Shown here: piece after piece, positions 62,755-64,000 of the stretch | Layout of the letters: every line of letters begins with the position of its first letter | How positions within the stretch are numbered: the stretch's first letter is position 1 | Assembly: GCA_965220855.1 (NCBI GenBank) | Contig: CBDCQY010000001.1 | Location: 434,001-498,000, forward strand | DNA length: 64,000 nt | Origin: Bin95 sp965220855 | GTDB taxonomy: Bacteria > Pseudomonadota > Alphaproteobacteria > Bin95 | Direction: 5' to 3' | Made by a program: the position numbers and the translations under genes | Notes under the pieces: model-generated | What the model was told of the DNA's origin: nothing | Database searches by the model: none | Seen by the model: only the letters and a program-made list of their open reading frames with translations

Positions 62755-64000
62755 TCAGGCCTCCCCGGAGGCCGCGCCTTCCGCGACCGGAACGACGCGG
62801 GCGGCGCAGAACTTGAACTCCGGAATCTTGCCCCAGGGGTCGAGCTGCGGGTTGGTGAGCAGATTGGCCGCCGCCTCGACATAGGCAAACGGCGCGAACA
62901 CCAGCCCGGCCGGCACCGCCCCGTCCATGCGCGCCACCAGCTCGATCGCGCCGCGCCGGGTCTCGATGCGCACCCGGTCGCCGGGGGCGAGCCCGAGCGC
63001 GCGCAGATCCGCCGGCGAGAGGCTCGCCGTCGCCTCCGGCTCCAGCGCGTCCAGCACGCTCGCGCGCCGCGTCATCGCGCCGGTGTGCCAGTGCTCCAGC
63101 TGGCGCCCGGTGGTCAGCACCAGCGGGAACTCGGCGTCCGGCTCCTCGGCCGGGGCCACGATGTCGGCCGGAACGAAGCGCCCGCGTCCGTCGCCGGTCG
63201 GGAAGCGGTCGGCGAACACCACCGCATGGCCCGGATGGTCCGGCCCGTCGGAGGGATAGGTGACCGCGCTCTCCGCCTCCAGCCGCGCCCAGTCGATATG
63301 CGCGAGCGAGGGCATCAGCCCGGCCATCTCGGCGTAGATCTCGCGCGGATGGCCATACTGCCAGTCGAGGCCCATGCGCCGGGCGATCTCCTGCACGATC
63401 CGCCAGTCCTCGCGCGCCTCGCCCGGCGGCCGGAAGGCCCGCCGGCCCATCTGCACCTGGCGGTTGGTGTTGGTGACCGTGCCGTCCTTCTCCGGCCAGG
63501 CCGAGGCCGGCAGCACCACATCGGCGAACATGGCGGTCTCGGTCAGGAACAGGTCCTGGACCACCAGATGGTCCAGTTTCGCCAGCCCCTCGCGGGCATG
63601 CGTCACATCGGGGTCCGACATGGCGGGGTTCTCGCCCATGATATACATGGCGCGCACGCCGCCGGCATGGATGGCGTCCACGATCTCCACCACCGTCAGC
63701 CCCGGCTCGGGATCGAGCGCCATGCCCCAGGCGGCCTCGAAGCGGGCCTGCGCTTCCGGCTCCGCCACGCGGCGATAGTCGGGATACATCATCGGGATCA
63801 GGCCGGCGTCGGAGGCGCCCTGCACGTTGTTCTGGCCGCGCAGCGGATGCAGGCCGGTTCCCGGCCGCCCGACATGGCCGCACATCAGCGCGAGCGCGAT
63901 CAGGCAGCGCGCATTGTCGGTGCCGTGCGCGTGCTGCGAGACGCCCATGCCCCAGAAGATCATGGCGCGCTCGGCCCGCGCGTAAGCGCGCGCGACCTGC
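62755..64000 (-). CDS. Formate dehydrogenase alpha subunit, C-terminal part (cut by window end)
   Basis: The frame is open to base 64000, so the N-terminal iron-sulfur domains lie outside the window. What is visible is the molybdopterin domain: MIFWGMGVSQHAHGTDNARCL, GRPGTGLHPLRGQNNVQGASDAG, MGENPAMSDPD, VVLPASAWPEKDGTVTNTNRQVQ, and the C-terminal dinucleotide-binding domain (TTGRQLEHWHTGAMTRRA, ANLLTNPQLDPWGKIPEFKFCA). These are strong matches to NAD-dependent formate dehydrogenase alpha chains (FdsA/FdhA). The enzyme oxidises formate to carbon dioxide in the cytoplasm. Confidence 0.94.
   Translation of the reverse strand, partial: QVARAYARAERAMIFWGMGVSQHAHGTDNARCLIALALMCGHVGRPGTGLHPLRGQNNVQGASDAGLIPMMYPDYRRVAEPEAQARFEAAWGMALDPEPGLTVVEIVDAIHAGGVRAMYIMGENPAMSDPDVTHAREGLAKLDHLVVQDLFLTETAMFADVVLPASAWPEKDGTVTNTNRQVQMGRRAFRPPGEAREDWRIVQEIARRMGLDWQYGHPREIYAEMAGLMPSLAHIDWARLEAESAVTYPSDGPDHPGHAVVFADRFPTGDGRGRFVPADIVAPAEEPDAEFPLVLTTGRQLEHWHTGAMTRRASVLDALEPEATASLSPADLRALGLAPGDRVRIETRRGAIELVARMDGAVPAGLVFAPFAYVEAAANLLTNPQLDPWGKIPEFKFCAARVVPVAEGAASGEA

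Overview
The window is GC-rich (about 70% by eye) and gene-dense. It reads like the chromosome of a free-living, aerobic, heterotrophic alphaproteobacterium, probably of the Rhodospirillales type. The evidence for this is the cytochrome aa3 operon order (coxB-ctaD-ctaB-small membrane protein-ctaG-ctaE-surf1, then thrC and an M16 peptidase), the aminotransferase-hom-glpX-recJ run, class I phaC, and many solute-binding transporters and oxidoreductases. Genus and species cannot be named from this sequence. No rRNA, tRNA or CRISPR array was found.

Layout. 1-1224: lower-GC islet with two HEPN-like genes (one cut by the window edge, one broken by an in-frame TGA) and a small partner gene. 1253-6300: catabolic and accessory genes (a luciferase-like monooxygenase, an enolase-superfamily enzyme, a FitAB/VapBC-type toxin-antitoxin pair, a GMC oxidoreductase). 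6393-12494: a 2033-residue surface protein with ten FN3-like and five Calx-beta-like repeats and an autotransporter-like barrel. 12622-15357: glycosyltransferase and tldD. 15549-26097: cytochrome oxidase operon with assembly factors, interrupted after surf1 by a flavin monooxygenase and a hydrolase, then thrC and the peptidase. 26105-34783: CinA-type amidohydrolase, amidase, thiolase-like/DUF35 pair, ThDP enzyme, VOC protein, typA and a threonine-synthase-like enzyme. 34796-40594: recJ, glpX, hom, aminotransferase and a lipoprotein. 40641-47034: phaC, two tandemly duplicated TRAP binding proteins and the TRAP permeases. 47069-49616: hydroxypyruvate-isomerase-like gene, a truncated antitoxin and glpK. 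49730-55211: five-gene peptide-type ABC importer. 55316-57194: apaG and trkH. 57310-57917: a broken small gene and an IS630-family remnant. 57918-61352: a second barrel-type surface protein with a strikingly AT-rich passenger segment. 61633-64000: another luciferase-like monooxygenase and the 3' part of a formate-dehydrogenase alpha subunit.

How the genes fit together. The oxidase operon makes and matures the terminal oxidase: ctaB supplies the heme A precursor, ctaG copper, and surf1 assembly. The TRAP and ABC importers bring in organic acids and peptide-like solutes, and phaC stores surplus carbon. Three flavin monooxygenases, the GMC oxidoreductase, amidase, thiolase/DUF35 pair and ThDP enzyme suggest a broad scavenging metabolism whose substrates the sequence does not reveal. 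The most unusual content is the pair of large repeat-rich surface proteins with related barrels and different N-terminal modules. Other notable points are the probable ATT start of surf1, the tandem dctP duplication, and the debris of toxin-antitoxin-like genes at 1-1224, 47895-48192 and 57310-57720.
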